A stretch of 64,000 bases of DNA from Hexactinellida sp. DTS-2022 (taxonomy: Eukaryota > Porifera > Hexactinellida), in the NCBI GenBank assembly GCA_028753945.1, contig JAPNXP010000007.1:3100001-3164000 (forward strand), written 5' to 3'. This document shows, one piece after another, positions 1 to 10,941 of the stretch. The notes under the pieces are model-generated. The model saw only the letters and a program-made list of their open reading frames with translations, had not been told where the DNA came from and did no database searches. Both the position numbers and the translations under genes were made by a program. Each line of letters begins with the position of its first letter. Positions within the stretch are counted from its first letter, which is position 1.

Positions 1-174
1 AAAATGAAATATTTGGAACAGGAAGTATATAGAACTAGTGGGAGTTGTGCAGTTGATCCTGCGTTTTTATTAGTTTATCAAAATTTGGTTCTCTGGCTGA
101 AGTAGCAAACACATAAGCTGAGAAAGGTATTCATCTTTCAATACTGATCTTGACATATTTTTGATAAACTTTAT

Positions 175-534
175 CATACCTGCCGATCGTACAGGGATCC
201 CTGTACAATAAAAGAATTTTAACCATTTTGGCCATTCTGTACAGGCGTACAGGGATTTATTCCATTTATATAGGGATTTTTAATTTACTAATTATGAGTA
301 AATAATGCCTAAAAATGTCTACAGAAGTGATAGTATATTCTGCCATGCATTCTGCATTGACTACATTAAGGCACAACGTTGTTTCTATATTTATTCAAGT
401 GTATTGTAATTCCCTGGACGAGCGAGCGCAGCGAGCGAGATATTTTTTGGGAGGTGTACAGGGATTTTGGCCAATGTACAAGGGAAAATTGGAGCCCTGT
501 ACAGGGATATAATTCAAATAGATTGGCAGGTATG
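175..534. mobile_element. Small TIR element rich in TGTACAGGGAT motifs
   Basis: Termini CATACCTGCC and GGCAGGTATG form a 10-bp inverted repeat, directly flanked by the 6-bp repeat CTTTAT (169-174 and 535-540). The interior repeats TGTACAGGGAT or its complement several times, including the perfect palindrome GTACAGGGATCCCTGTAC near 190-207. No coding sequence. A 6-bp duplication is not typical of hAT (8 bp) or pogo (TA), so the superfamily is left open. Confidence 0.6.
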
Positions 535-554
535 CTTTATGTGGCCTAGACTAC

Positions 555-646
555 CAAAAATATGGACTTCTGTTGAGGTCAAGCGGGCCGGTTAAATTTC
601 GTAGGCGGGCCGGATCCGGCCCGCGGGCCGTAGTTTGCCCACCCCT
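555..646. mobile_element. Right end of a hAT-type MITE
   Basis: GC-rich text with GGGCCGGATCCGGCCC ends in TTTGCCCACCCCTG, the complement of a CAGGGGTGGGCAAA terminus of the kind used by hAT elements. The matching left end is not visible, so it is truncated or lies outside the window. Confidence 0.5.
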
Positions 647-647
647 G

Positions 648-3169
648 GGTTAGAAAGAGCATTTCTTGTAATTTTTAATTTGTTTAGAATAAAATATTTC
701 CATCACCCAATTTTTACATAGTGTGATTTCATTATTTGGTGTCAAATCTAAATTGGCTTTCATCTCTTTAGTTCCTATTTGAGGTTGTTTTCGATAAAAC
801 TGCTTTTATAATACTAGGTTAGAGTTATTATTTAATCAGTAATTAGAATCCTGCAAATTAGATGTGGTTTACTTATTAAATGCCTCAATAGATAATTAAT
901 AATCAATTATCACGCATATTCTTCCACAATTCGATACATTTTGTTATATTCGAAATGTAATTATCTATAAATAAGCAATACATGAGCATTATAATAATAT
1001 TTATTATAACCATTAATTAAAACACATTTTACATAATTATGGACGTGCATGAAGCAGCTAAATATAAGGTTTGTCGGTGGTGGTGTGCCAAAGTTGGAAA
1101 TAGTAAGCTCACTTGAGTCACTTCCCATCGGCTATTTAATGATAAAGATGAAGAGTTACACAGTTAGGTAGCAGTACATAATAGCATTTGAACCAATGAC
1201 CCCAGAAGAAAATTACCTTAGGCCAAATGTATTATGCACCGCATGTAAACTCTACATCGCCAAGGTTGTGGGTGGTGATGCCCCTAAGAAGCAGCCAATG
1301 CGACTAGATTTGGACGACCTTCTCTTGCAAAGTCAGAAATTTCACACCAAAACCAGGAAGACCAATGATAAATTCACCGGTAAAGGTTGTCAAACATTGT
1401 AGCAAATACATGAGCGAGATTTCACAAGGTATAACGCATCAATGTACTAAGAGGTCTCTGATTGACAACATCCACCAGCATTTAGAACACAGAAATGCGC
1501 TCGATAAATATGCTTGTCATGACATGTTACAACGTTTTGAAGGTGACAACTCTACAATGAGTTTGCAACTCCGCGACCGGAAGGAGGTTATCCACTAATG
1601 ATTACTGCTTCAAGCACTTCACAATTTCAAAACGAAACGGAATCAAAGAAGCCACTAATTGAATTCGGAAAGATGATGCTCCTTAAGTCAATAGGTGAAA
1701 TGTCTAACAATCAATATAAAAAGGTGTCTTCAGTGTTGCGCGATTCTGGAATTCTTTGTCCGACAAATGGGACATTATTATGAGAAAAAGAAAGAATTTT
1801 GCAAGGATATCATGGAGTGCGTTTCAATTAGCCTGGATCATAGTAAAGAGAAGTATCACCATGATATTAAGGAAACTTTGGTGCTAAGATGTAATGATAT
1901 TAATACATACTTGACAGATTTTATCGCAATGCAGAAGGAGTTAATTTACAACAGTTCAAATATAAACTTGGTCTTGATTATGGACGCGATTTTCTCAAAC
2001 ATGTACTAAGCTTAAGGAGAACTCTGTAAATAAGCTTGTTTATCTTTGGATTAGCAACGTTCCTGAAAATTATTATAATTTTCAAACAATATTTCGTGAT
2101 GATCAGAAAAGCAAATTTATGACAAATTATGATGTCACACTCACCGTTGACCTAAAAGCTGGGTGAATTTCCTTGGGTTTAATGGGAGGATGATATCCAT
2201 GCATCTGGTGTACTTGGGATAGTCGTCTAGGTTTAAACGCGACCCAGATTGCATCTAGATCTTCTCTTCTACACTCAACGATGTTCGACATGCTTTCTAC
2301 AGTGTACAGTGGTGATGGCAAAAACATGCAATAGATTGTATGGGCGTCGAAGATCTCCCTTCGATAGGAATATGGATGTCCGATACAATGGATAGGTTCA
2401 CTATTCCTGAATTACATTTAATGTTAGGGGTGGGACAAAAGCTATATGACGCCATACTTACGACAATGTCTGAAGAAGAAACACTCGCGCATGAAAATCT
2501 TCTGAAGATAAATAATATTCAACGGAGCACCTACCATGGAAATGCATTTGAGGGAAATGCGATGCGCAAGCTGCTCAAAATGTCTAATGAACTGGCTTTT
2601 CCTCCTTCAAACTCAGCCTTCATCGCCATGAAGAAGTTTAGTGATGTGGTTACATCTTGCTTCGGAACGAATATTGAAATTGAATTTATTGAACATATTC
2701 TTCAATTCGAAGAGGCTTTTAATAGAACAGGACTACCATGTTCAACTAATTTCCATATTATTTGTTGCCACATTGTACCTTTTATACAGAAATACCTTCC
2801 TCCTGGAAAGGGTCTTGGATGTGTTTCAGAACAAGCAGTTGAATCCTCTCACTCACGCTTTATGAAGGTCTGGAATAGATACAAATGCAATCAAGATGCT
2901 GAAAGTTATCCAAAATGATTCTATAACGCAGTTTGTGAGGCTAATTTTACCAACTAATCCATATGTTAGTCTAATTAATATATAATTTTATGTAATTGAG
3001 ATGAAAGATAAAGCAGTAATATGTTATTTTATCTTATTTATGATAAGAAAAATAAAAATTCGATAAATAATTGACACCAAATTATGAAATCACACTATGC
3101 AAAAATTGTGTGATGGAAATATTTTATTCAAAACAAATTAAAAAAGTACAAGAAATGCTCTTTCTAACC
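648..3169 (+). mobile_element. 2.5-kb DNA transposon with ~100-bp TIRs
   Basis: 648-747 and about 3070-3169 are inverted copies of each other with only scattered mismatches; both outer ends read GGTTAGAAAGAGCATTTCTT. The interior carries one decayed gene on the plus strand. Its left edge abuts a hAT end, which obscures any target duplication. The superfamily is not recognised: TIRs this long fit several DDE groups. Confidence 0.7.
1039..2918 (+). pseudogene. Decayed transposase-like gene of unassigned DDE family
   Basis: Translatable plus-strand blocks at 1039-1110, 1196-1400, 1500-2009 and 2340-2918 are separated by stops and frame changes. The last block (192 codons) has the clearest signal: a C-terminal stretch with LPPGKGLGCVSEQAVESSH. 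This resembles the GLG-x-x-SEQ-x-x-E-S-x-H motif I associate with uncharacterised animal transposon proteins, where the acidic residue could be catalytic. An N-terminal CxxC (LCTACKLY, near 1230) hints at a zinc-binding DNA-binding domain. The gene lies inside the 100-bp TIRs, which supports a transposase role. The family name is not established from sequence alone. Confidence 0.5.
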
Positions 3170-3837
3170 TGTAAATTTCGTAAGGTCCGTATTTTTTGAT
3201 CGAGATTATGATTTAGAGAACCGTGCGCGCGCTTACGTGAGATCGACTAGCTTCTATTTTCTATTTGAAAACAAATATTTTACATTCCATAACAACAACA
3301 GATTATGTGATTAAATTAACTTCAACGAGAATATGCTGCACAATTGACACATGACATATTAAATTCAAATTAATTCGCTCGGTGTTTAACTTATAGAGAC
3401 GGTTCCAATTAGATTATTGGGGTATCGAGTGACTGAATGTAAATATGATAGTGAAATTCAATTTAAATTGATAATATGTGCAAATAATTGAACTTAATGT
3501 ATTTTGCTGTACATAATAATGGTGTTAAATAATTAATATATGTATTAAATATTTATACTAATTAGCTAAATTTCATTAATCTCAGAGATGATATAAGTTA
3601 GAAACAAACTTCCAATTTACCAATTGGTCCTTATGCCACGTACCACCTATACAAGTGGGTCTTCACACCTTAAGGTGATGATGACATCGTCGAAAAATGT
3701 GTTTTTACAATTTTGTGAATTCTATTTTTCGAATGGGTTGATTGGTGTTGGGTGATCACCCAACACTCAGATAAAAAATGCTGACTCATCACTTATTATA
3801 TTCCACTGAAACTGGAGTATCTTTGAAATGAAGTGAG
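3170..3837. other. AT-rich intergenic DNA, no gene seen
   Basis: No coding signal. 3599-3690 contains a degraded copy of the GAAACAAACTTCCAATTTACC repeat found again at 3838 and 21950. Confidence 0.6.
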
Positions 3838-4060
3838 CTAAAACGAAACTTCCAATTCACTAAGGGTCGTTGCCTTTTAAAACACTTTTCTAAAATAATT
3901 TAACACCTTCATGGTGAAGATGACATTGCGAAAAAAATCAAAAATTGCAGCTTGTGCCGACAGCATGTTCCTTTGGAGGCACTATCAATAAAACACCATC
4001 AAAATATAGTGCCACCAAAGGAACAAGCGTCGGCACAGGCTACAATTTTGGATTTTTTTG
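3838..4060. repeat. Dispersed fold-back repeat (GCCGACAGCATGTTCC family)
   Basis: Begins AACGAAACTTCCAATTC and ends in a palindrome (about 3945-4054) whose arms read TGCCGACAGCATGTTCC and GGAACAAGCGTCGGCA around a short loop. Related copies lie at 21951-22128, its mirror 24726-24903, and 23199-23397. No ORF; non-autonomous. Confidence 0.6.
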
Positions 4061-4165
4061 ATCGAGATTATTATTTCAGAGACCCGTGCAAAGCACTTAA
4101 TTTATCTGGCACCTGCACGGTGTGTGTTTGTTTGTCCAGGTTGTATTAAAGCGATGGGTGTATAG

Positions 4166-4464
4166 CAGTGCTCGACAAAATGAAATTTGGATGGTTGCTA
4201 ATTAAGCCACCACCTCACTTTTTCTGGAGGCTAAAGAACAAACAAAGGCCGGTTTAACAAACCACTGATGACTTAACAAAGAACTGATGCCATAAAACAA
4301 CACTAAGGTTAATAATAAATGATGCAACGAAAAATATAATCTACAAAAACTCACAGAATCCACAATATATGGTAGATTTGTTAAACCACCAAAGGCAAAT
4401 TTTGGTGCTTAAAAAAGATTTTTGGTGGCTAGCGGCACCAAACCACCTAGTTTGTCGAGCACTG
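4166..4464. mobile_element. 299-bp hAT MITE with perfect TSD GTGTATAG
   Basis: TIRs CAGTGCTCGACAAA and TTTGTCGAGCACTG are flanked by identical 8-bp copies of GTGTATAG (4158-4165, 4465-4472). The paralogous repeat at 53447-54153 has the empty site: a single GTGTATAG at 53503-53510 with continuous flanks. This is direct evidence of transposition after the repeat copies diverged. Confidence 0.92.
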
Positions 4465-4654
4465 GTGTATAGAAACTGCATTATATACGAGATAAAAAAT
4501 AACTTCTAAATTTTATAAAGGGTAGTATGCTGATTTCAAATTTCGCATTTATATATTTGAATATGAATAATATTATTGTTGTTTACAAATAAAGAAACAA
4601 ATCAATGAAAATCCAAAATCAACCTAGAAATTTGCTTTCAACGGATATTATAGG

Positions 4655-4922
4655 CAGGGGCGGCACACCCGGTACGGCTGGTGCGGTGAGTGCCGTACCA
4701 CTTCAGGATGGCCAGCTTTGCTGTACCAACTCTATCTGTTCGAAATTAAACAATTAATTGATAATTTATCGAATTAATGATTTTATGATCGCCGGACCAC
4801 ACTCAAATACCTGGTGCTGAACCGCCTGACCGCATTCGAATACCTTGTGCGGCGCGCCGGACCACATTTAAATACTGAAAACTCTCCGCCGTACAACTTT
4901 TCGAAAGGACGTGCCGCCCCTG
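4655..4922. mobile_element. hAT-type MITE (CAGGGGCGGCAC ends)
   Basis: Termini CAGGGGCGGCAC and GTGCCGCCCCTG, flanked by ATTATAGG and ATTATGGT (an imperfect 8-bp duplication). The same insertion is present in the 53-kb paralog (53693-53957), so it predates the copying of family B. Confidence 0.75.
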
Positions 4923-5140
4923 ATTATGGTAGACAAGTTAAAAGTATGAAAATGGTAGGAAGGTATGTTTACTAAGTAAGGAAGCATATCGGTCGTTAAC
5001 TTGAGGTGCGTAGCACCGATCCGTCGCAATGCGACCGAGACCGAAGGCTCCTATTTAATAAATTACGACTTGGAAGAGTTTATAACTGCAACTATTTATG
5101 AATCGATGATCATTGGGAATAACTGCTTCAATTGCTTATA

Positions 5141-5625
5141 CAGTGCAACCTCTATAAATGGGGAACCTCCATAAGTGGGGAATTTTTTTACCATGTTCGT
5201 ATATATCCATACAAATGAACCTCTATAAGCGGGGAAGTGGGGAATGGGGGACCATAAATTTCAAGGAGTTTTAATCTCCATACAAAACAACCTCCATAAA
5301 TGGGGGGAATGGACAAATCCTAACATGATTCTTATAAAATAATAAAATATTTCCAATAAATCGACTCAAAAGTTCTACAGAAAAAATATTTTCGATTGAT
5401 CTACTCTGATGTTTTTAGAAGAAATCACCTAGTGTAGATCAGCAGTTAACTAAATTGTCATAATATACAAATAAGAACTAGAACGTGCATTAATGTGTGT
5501 GTTATATGAATATTTTGTATAATATAGCATATATAATGTTTTTCCAATTGAATTTTATAACCGGGGAATGGGGGGCAATTGAAATTTTCCCCGTCCCAGC
5601 TCCCCCACTTATAGAGGTTCCACTG
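5141..5625. mobile_element. TA-flanked MITE (CAGTGCAACCTCTATAA)
   Basis: TIRs CAGTGCAACCTCTATAA and TTATAGAGGTTCCACTG, each flanked by TA. The interior repeats short ATAAGTGGGGAA-like units. TA duplication and CAGT ends fit the pogo/Tc1-mariner superfamily; no transposase. Confidence 0.8.
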
Positions 5626-6077
5626 TATGGCACAATCAAGGGCCTCGATACTGGGAGATCCTCGATCCCCCGAAATCAATACATTCGTGCGAGAGCCTCA
5701 TTTCTCTCCCCCAATATTTGTGCACCTCATGTATTTATTTCCCTTAAAACAATGATAAACTGTTGTCTTAAAACTATTTTTACAAATTTTGAAATTATAG
5801 CTAATAATGTGGAGTTGCAAATAGGATCCGTTTTTTAAAAAATAATATTAATTAAAAATGACTATATTAAATTAAGAAATTACTTATATAGACCTCAGCT
5901 CTAGTAGAGTTCAGTTTTTCAGTATGTGTATTCAGGCACTGAGAAAGGTCAGTTTTCCCCTCGCTTTGAAATTGACCTCTAGAAAGTTAGCCTGGGCTTT
6001 TAGTATGGGAAAAAATCTGAACTCTACAAAGCTCATCTCTATATAAGCATTCTCTTAAATTAATTATATTATACGTA
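5626..6077. other. Intergenic DNA, no gene seen
   Basis: AT-rich, no recognised coding or repeat boundary. The open frame running out of the neighbouring MITE is non-coding. Confidence 0.5.
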
Positions 6078-6804
6078 CTGTGGAGTTGCTTTATTAGCAA
6101 CTCGGGTTAGTTGCAAAAATAGATGCAAAGAGGCGAAGTTGCTAATAGTGGAATTTTCGATAAAAAGAGTAAAACATGATTTAAGTAGTATTCGTCATTC
6201 TCATTCTAATATAGTTAGTACTAGAAATTATAAAGAAAATACACATCATTATCCTCTTCACGATATTTCTTAATCAGTTACTCTTTTCATAAGACCATAT
6301 AGTTTACCTGGAAAATGGTGAAGGGGGTTCTATTATGCACAGGCTATTTATACAAATTGAATAAGTTAGCTGATCCATACTAACAAACCCTCGAATTTAA
6401 TTGGATAACATATTTTGTTACCTTCTAATGTAAATATTTCTCTTCAAAAACCAATAGATCGTTGTCGCAGTACAAAATTACCCCTGTATACAAATTTTCA
6501 GCTTTCTGGGACTCGTAGTCTTTCCAATTAATTATTGACAAACACACAACAATTGCGCTTTTAATATATAGATAGATGCGTGGCTTATATGGGAACAAAT
6601 CTACACTGGCACCAGAATTAGGTTGCTAATTAACGAATTTTGCAATTAAGCGAGTTGCTAATCGCGGAACTTGAATTTATAGAATCCCCCATGCTTTTGA
6701 TCAGGACCTCAAAATTGGTTGCTTATATAGTAGCAATGTTGCTAAAGGGGAGTTGCTATTAACAACTCCCCTCTAGCAACTTGCTAATAAATGCAACTTC
6801 ACTG
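6078..6804. mobile_element. TA-flanked element (CAGTGGAGTTGCTTTATTAGC)
   Basis: Left end CTGTGGAGTTGCTTTATTAG and right end GCAACTTCACTG are inverted and flanked by TA. A shorter relative with the same ends is at 49191-49373 inside a Ginger intron. No ORF. Confidence 0.7.
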
Positions 6805-7075
6805 TAATTGTTTGCTCAATAAAAGCTAAATCAGATTAGACATACTATGGAAGGATATGTGATAAGAGATTTATTTAATTCCTATTATATACTTTCAATA
6901 CAGTAATTAATATTAAAAAATCTCCTTTAATTTGAAAAATTCCGACAATTCAGTACAGCACAGTACACCCTCGCTAATCCAAACAGAGGGGTTCCGATTA
7001 AAAGTTCTGTTCCGATTTATTGAATTTGTTCGAATTAGTGAAGTAATACAATTTCTATAGGATCTATATTGAGGC

Positions 7076-7679
7076 CAGTGTTCGGAAAAAACCGCCCTTT
7101 TCTAGAAAAGACCGGGGCAGGTGAAAAAAACAGGGTTTTTTCCGGAAAAAAACGCCCTTTTCTGGACTTTTCTGCCTTTTTCTATTTACTGGCCCACGCA
7201 TGATTAATATATTTCGGTGACAGTGCGGTTACTATTTTACTGTCTATAGTAAGTAAATGCATATTCCACAATTTGATATCTTTCATATGGTCAGATTACT
7301 TTTAAATGATTATTTGGTATCGAAGAATTCCTGTATACCACACTTATCAGCGTTCACCTAGCACCTTTGGTACTTCGTATTTGTAAACATATCATATACG
7401 TATATCAGACTTATTATCAGTGTATTCAGTGGTTAATCCACTAACCATAGTTTACCATTAGGGACGTGACCCAATCTCAAAAGTCCCAATTTTAACAATC
7501 GGTGCACTAGAAGTGTAGAATCTCATTAGAAAATTTGTCTCTTGCATATAGAAGCATACCATAGATGGGCATGCGGTGTTGCCATATATGGTCATAAATG
7601 GTTTTTTCCAAATTTAGTGCCCTTTTCCTGGGAGGAAAAAACCGGTTTTTTCCGGGGTGGTCTTTTCTGGCAAACACTG
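7076..7679. mobile_element. hAT element, TSD ATTGAGGC
   Basis: Ends CAGTGTTCGG and CAAACACTG sit between perfect 8-bp copies of ATTGAGGC (7068-7075, 7680-7687). The interior has many TTTTCCGG/CCGGAAAA motifs as subterminal repeats. Non-autonomous; nested in the 6961-8066 MITE. Confidence 0.88.
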
Positions 7680-7800
7680 ATTGAGGCCCTAATAATCCGA
7701 ACCAAACTTGTCCAAATCTTTTTTATCCATACAAAACAAATAATATGCTACTTAGAATACTTGTCTAAGACTTAGTTTTTGTATAATTCTAATGGTAATA

Positions 7801-7986
7801 CAGTAGAGTCTCCCAAAACGGACACTCCGAGAAACTGACAATCCCTCTACAACGGACAAACCTCGTGGAACGGAATGAATTTTCTATACATGCAACAGTT
7901 AAGGACCAGACTCCGAGAAGCGGGCATCTCTCTACAACGGACAAAATCCATGCCCCCAATGTGTCCATTATTCGGAGACTCCACTT
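7801..7986. mobile_element. TA-flanked 186-bp MITE
   Basis: Starts CAGTAGAGTCTCC and ends GGAGACTCCACTT, flanked by TA. The interior has two CTCTACAACGGACAAA copies. Nested in the 6961-8066 element. Confidence 0.7.
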
Positions 7987-8066
7987 TATACAATATTTAT
8001 GATTTTTGCCACATTTATAAGAATAATCTTTTGGGATCTCCTGTTCGGATTAGCGAGGGTGTACTG

Positions 8067-8698
8067 TATACGATATTTATATCTATCTAATCTCTCTGTC
8101 ATGACTTCACTCCGTTGTATGTACTAACTTAGTAGATATTCATTGGGCCTTGCTATAGCTTCACATTTGTTATAGAAATAAGTAAATATTGTCAACTTAC
8201 AGTTCAGTTTATTTACTAGCAAGATTTTTGGTTCCAAATTTGCATTTGCTGCAATTTGAAATCATTGGCGCTAAACCCGCTTAGTTTATATGAATTTGCT
8301 ACCAGATTATACAAAATCAAAAACTAGCAATTGAATAATTTAAGAGATTCAGTATTCCGCAACAAAACGTGTCACAGACTGCAACCGGTTAAGTACAAAC
8401 CGACAGTCCCGGGCGTGAACGTAAGCTCTATGGTTCAGTCCGTGGTAGATCCCAGGGTTGCAAACTGACACGCTCTAGGCGTGATTCTCACAGTTATTTT
8501 AAATTTCGGATTTCACGCTTGCATTCGAAATCTCACGTTTATTATAAATGTAAATTGTGCCATCAAATTTAGAAACTATGTATTTCTTATATTAAAATCA
8601 CAGAATGTTACAAAAGAATATAATGATGAAGACTAGCTTAGTAGTAACTATTTTAGTCTTAGTCTTTAATCAGTATATTTCATAATTTTGTATAATAA
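8067..8698. other. Intergenic DNA, no gene seen
   Basis: No coding signal or clear element end found. Confidence 0.5.
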
Positions 8699-9339
8699 TC
8701 ATAGACTCCTTTAGATAAGGACTGGAACGTCGCGATCCCGGGGTTTTTAACTTGAGTCTTAGAGGCTCCAATTTTAAAAATTAAAAAAGCATTAGATTTC
8801 CGGTTTCCAAATGTGATTTTTGGCATATAGGGGTAACTATTGGCACCAGAGGCGTAGCCAGGGTGCGGCACTTGGGGCACAGGCCGCACCCAAAAAAGTT
8901 GTGCCCACAAAAATGCCCATTAGTATAATATTACTATAGTGCCGAAATGCCGCAAACATAATCCACCAGGGCCGCACCTTCATGCAGGCCTAGCTACGCC
9001 TCTGTTTTGCACCCGTCAACAATTTGAGGTTTTCACTCAAAATTTGTCACACCTCAGCAAGTATGACGTCATTCTCACATTTCAAGAATTCTGAAAAGTC
9101 TCTTAATCGCACATAATTCGCGCACTCTAGGAGATAAAAATCTGAAAATTTAATAAGACATGCACATTAATGATGCGGACCCTTGTCACACCAGATTGCC
9201 AATATCCTTCTCATTATGACATGATGACGTAATCACTAAAATTTCACAATGTTAAATTTGACTATTTAGGCCTATTTACGCTTTATAATCAATGTTAGAA
9301 GTGCATAGTGTGGTTGGGTTCTCCCGCGAAGCGCGCTAG
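8699..9339 (+). mobile_element. Non-autonomous Helitron, plus strand
   Basis: Starts TCATAGACTCC after an A and ends GCGCGCTAG before a T, the A|TC...CTAG|T arrangement of Helitrons. The interior matches the copies at 9379-11459, 15104-15996, 42711-43238 and 57918-60562. It lacks the long 3' hairpin of its relatives, so it is a deletion derivative. No Rep/helicase coding. Confidence 0.75.
8847..9004. mobile_element. 158-bp hAT MITE inside Helitron
   Basis: Ends CAGAGGCGTAGC and GCTACGCCTCTG, flanked by ATTGGCAC and TTTTGCAC (6 of 8 matching). Sister Helitrons are uninterrupted here. Confidence 0.75.
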
Positions 9340-9378
9340 TATTCTATATAGATTGATGCTACAGTATATCTATATAGA
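9340..9378. repeat. 39-bp palindromic spacer between two Helitron 3' ends
   Basis: Contains TCTATATAGAT near one end and ATCTATATAGA near the other. The CTAG ends of the Helitrons at 8699-9339 and 9379-11459 face each other across it. Confidence 0.7.
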
Positions 9379-9883
9379 CTAGGGCGCCTCGTTTGCTAGG
9401 TCGCTTTGACCATACACCAACCGCGAAGCGGTGGTGTATGGTCTATACCAGTGGTACTTAACCGGTGGGGAATTACCCACTTGTGGGGAATTAAGGATCC
9501 TCAGGTGGGGAATGGAGCTTCAGGCTAAAAAGTTTACAAATCATTAACAGTAGTTTGGAATATTTTCTTGGAATTCAACCTGTTCAATTTATTGTATTAA
9601 ATTATACTTGTACTTATTTTCAGATTCCTAGGTTGAACTCGTAAGTATATTAAACAGGTAATCACTGCTTCCAGATCATACCTGCAGTGTTGTCCAGACA
9701 AATTCTGGACTTCTAGAGGGTTCGAGCGCACAAAAAAATCGAACGCTCGCTACGCTCGACCGTTGTTCATTATAAACATTGACACGAGAAATAGTTTGAG
9801 ATTCCCTTGACATATCAAATATTAAAATCAAAATGCTCATTCAAAATTCAGTGTGGAAATCACGAAACAATATGATTCCTTAC

Positions 9884-9941
9884 GGATTTGAGCACCTCTG
9901 GGAACTCCGTGCAAACGGAGTTACCTGGGGTGCTCAAATCC
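9884..9941. repeat. Strong hairpin inside hAT element
   Basis: Arms GGATTTGAGCACCTCTGGGA and its near complement surround a loop at about GCAA. The stem is about 27 bp. No function assigned. Confidence 0.7.
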
Positions 9942-10613
9942 ATATAGAATCAAATTCAAATATCGCCTTGACTTGCTTAGAAAATCTATATTGCCCTTTT
10001 CAAGAAATATCCTTGGCATAGGCATAACACGCTGTTCTGCTGGTCCGGCTATCATCGGACTAGTTTTCATTTGCTGTAACTATGTTATATTATAGGATGG
10101 TCTAGTTTGGCTGGACTAACAGGAAATCTATGGCCGGAGAATTTCCAAAGCCTTAGTTTCCCTTGTGGGAAAAAAAATGCTCAATGAACATATAGCATGG
10201 CTGTAAGTAAATAATTTATCTTTTGAGATTTCTAATAATTTCAAATCAAATCATTTGCCACTCAATATTCCCGTGAATCAATTCAAATTAAATCAAATAT
10301 TTCAAATATTTGGCTTGATTTACAACCCTGATATATAGTTATGTATTTATAGGTTTCACTGGACCAGAGGCTGTGTGAGGGTGGGGCCAGGTGGGGCCTG
10401 TGCCCCACTTAAATTAAGTGTGCCCCACCTCATTGATGTGAGTGTGCCCTAGTTTAACAGCTTATGCCCCAACTGTGACGCAATTGTGCCCCACCAGTGG
10501 CGGCTTGTTGGCGCCACTACTGCACTGGACTAATAACAATAATATTAAAGGGATATTATTAAGTGTACCCATAAAGTATATGAGCACAATTTACTTCTTA
10601 AATTAAGTTCATA

Positions 10614-10941
10614 CAGTACAACCTCGCTAATCCGAACAGAGGTGTTCCGATTCAAAAATCTTCTGTTCCGATTAGTGAATTCGTTCGGATTAGTGAAGTA
10701 ATGCATTTTCTATGGGCATCTATAAATGAGAATCCCGATAATCCGAAACAAACTTGTACAAACCTTGTTAATCCTAACTAAACATCTAGTGTACTCCTTA
10801 AAATACTTGCCTGAGACTTATTTTTATACTTCCATTGCAATTACGATTTTTTCCCACATTTATTAGAATAATATTTGGTTACTCCTGTTCGGATTAGCGA
10901 GGGTTCGGATTAGCGGGGTTCGGATTAGCGAGGGTGTACTG
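10614..10941. mobile_element. TA-flanked MITE (CAGTACAACCTCGCTAATCC)
   Basis: TIRs CAGTACAACCTCGCTAATCC and GGATTAGCGAGGGTGTACTG between TA dinucleotides; 328 bp. Pogo-like ends. Nested in the 9449-11012 hAT element. Confidence 0.88.

Larger units (their letters stand above)
4104..5119 (+). repeat. Dispersed repeat family B, copy 1
   Basis: Highly similar to 53447-54153 from GCACGGTGTGTGTTTGTT through ATGATCATTGGGA. A shorter relative lies at 20040-20320 (mirrored at 26534-26814), and an isolated 3' piece at 33745-33812. The 3' part contains a hairpin-rich motif around GCGACCGAGACCGAAGG. Could be a non-autonomous Helitron-like family; no coding capacity is seen. Confidence 0.65.
6961..8066. 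mobile_element. TA-type MITE (CAGTACACCCTCGCTAATCC)
   Basis: Left end CAGTACACCCTCGCTAATCC, right end GGATTAGCGAGGGTGTACTG followed by TA. Same family as 10614-10941 and 35819-36147. It is interrupted by a hAT element and a second TA MITE. Confidence 0.75.

Noticed and set aside
2127-2327. Minus-strand frame of 66 codons
   Set aside because: Antisense shadow of the decayed transposase gene at 1039-2918.
5497-5838. Open frame of 113 codons
   Set aside because: It runs through the TIR and edge of the 5141-5625 MITE and has no protein-family features.
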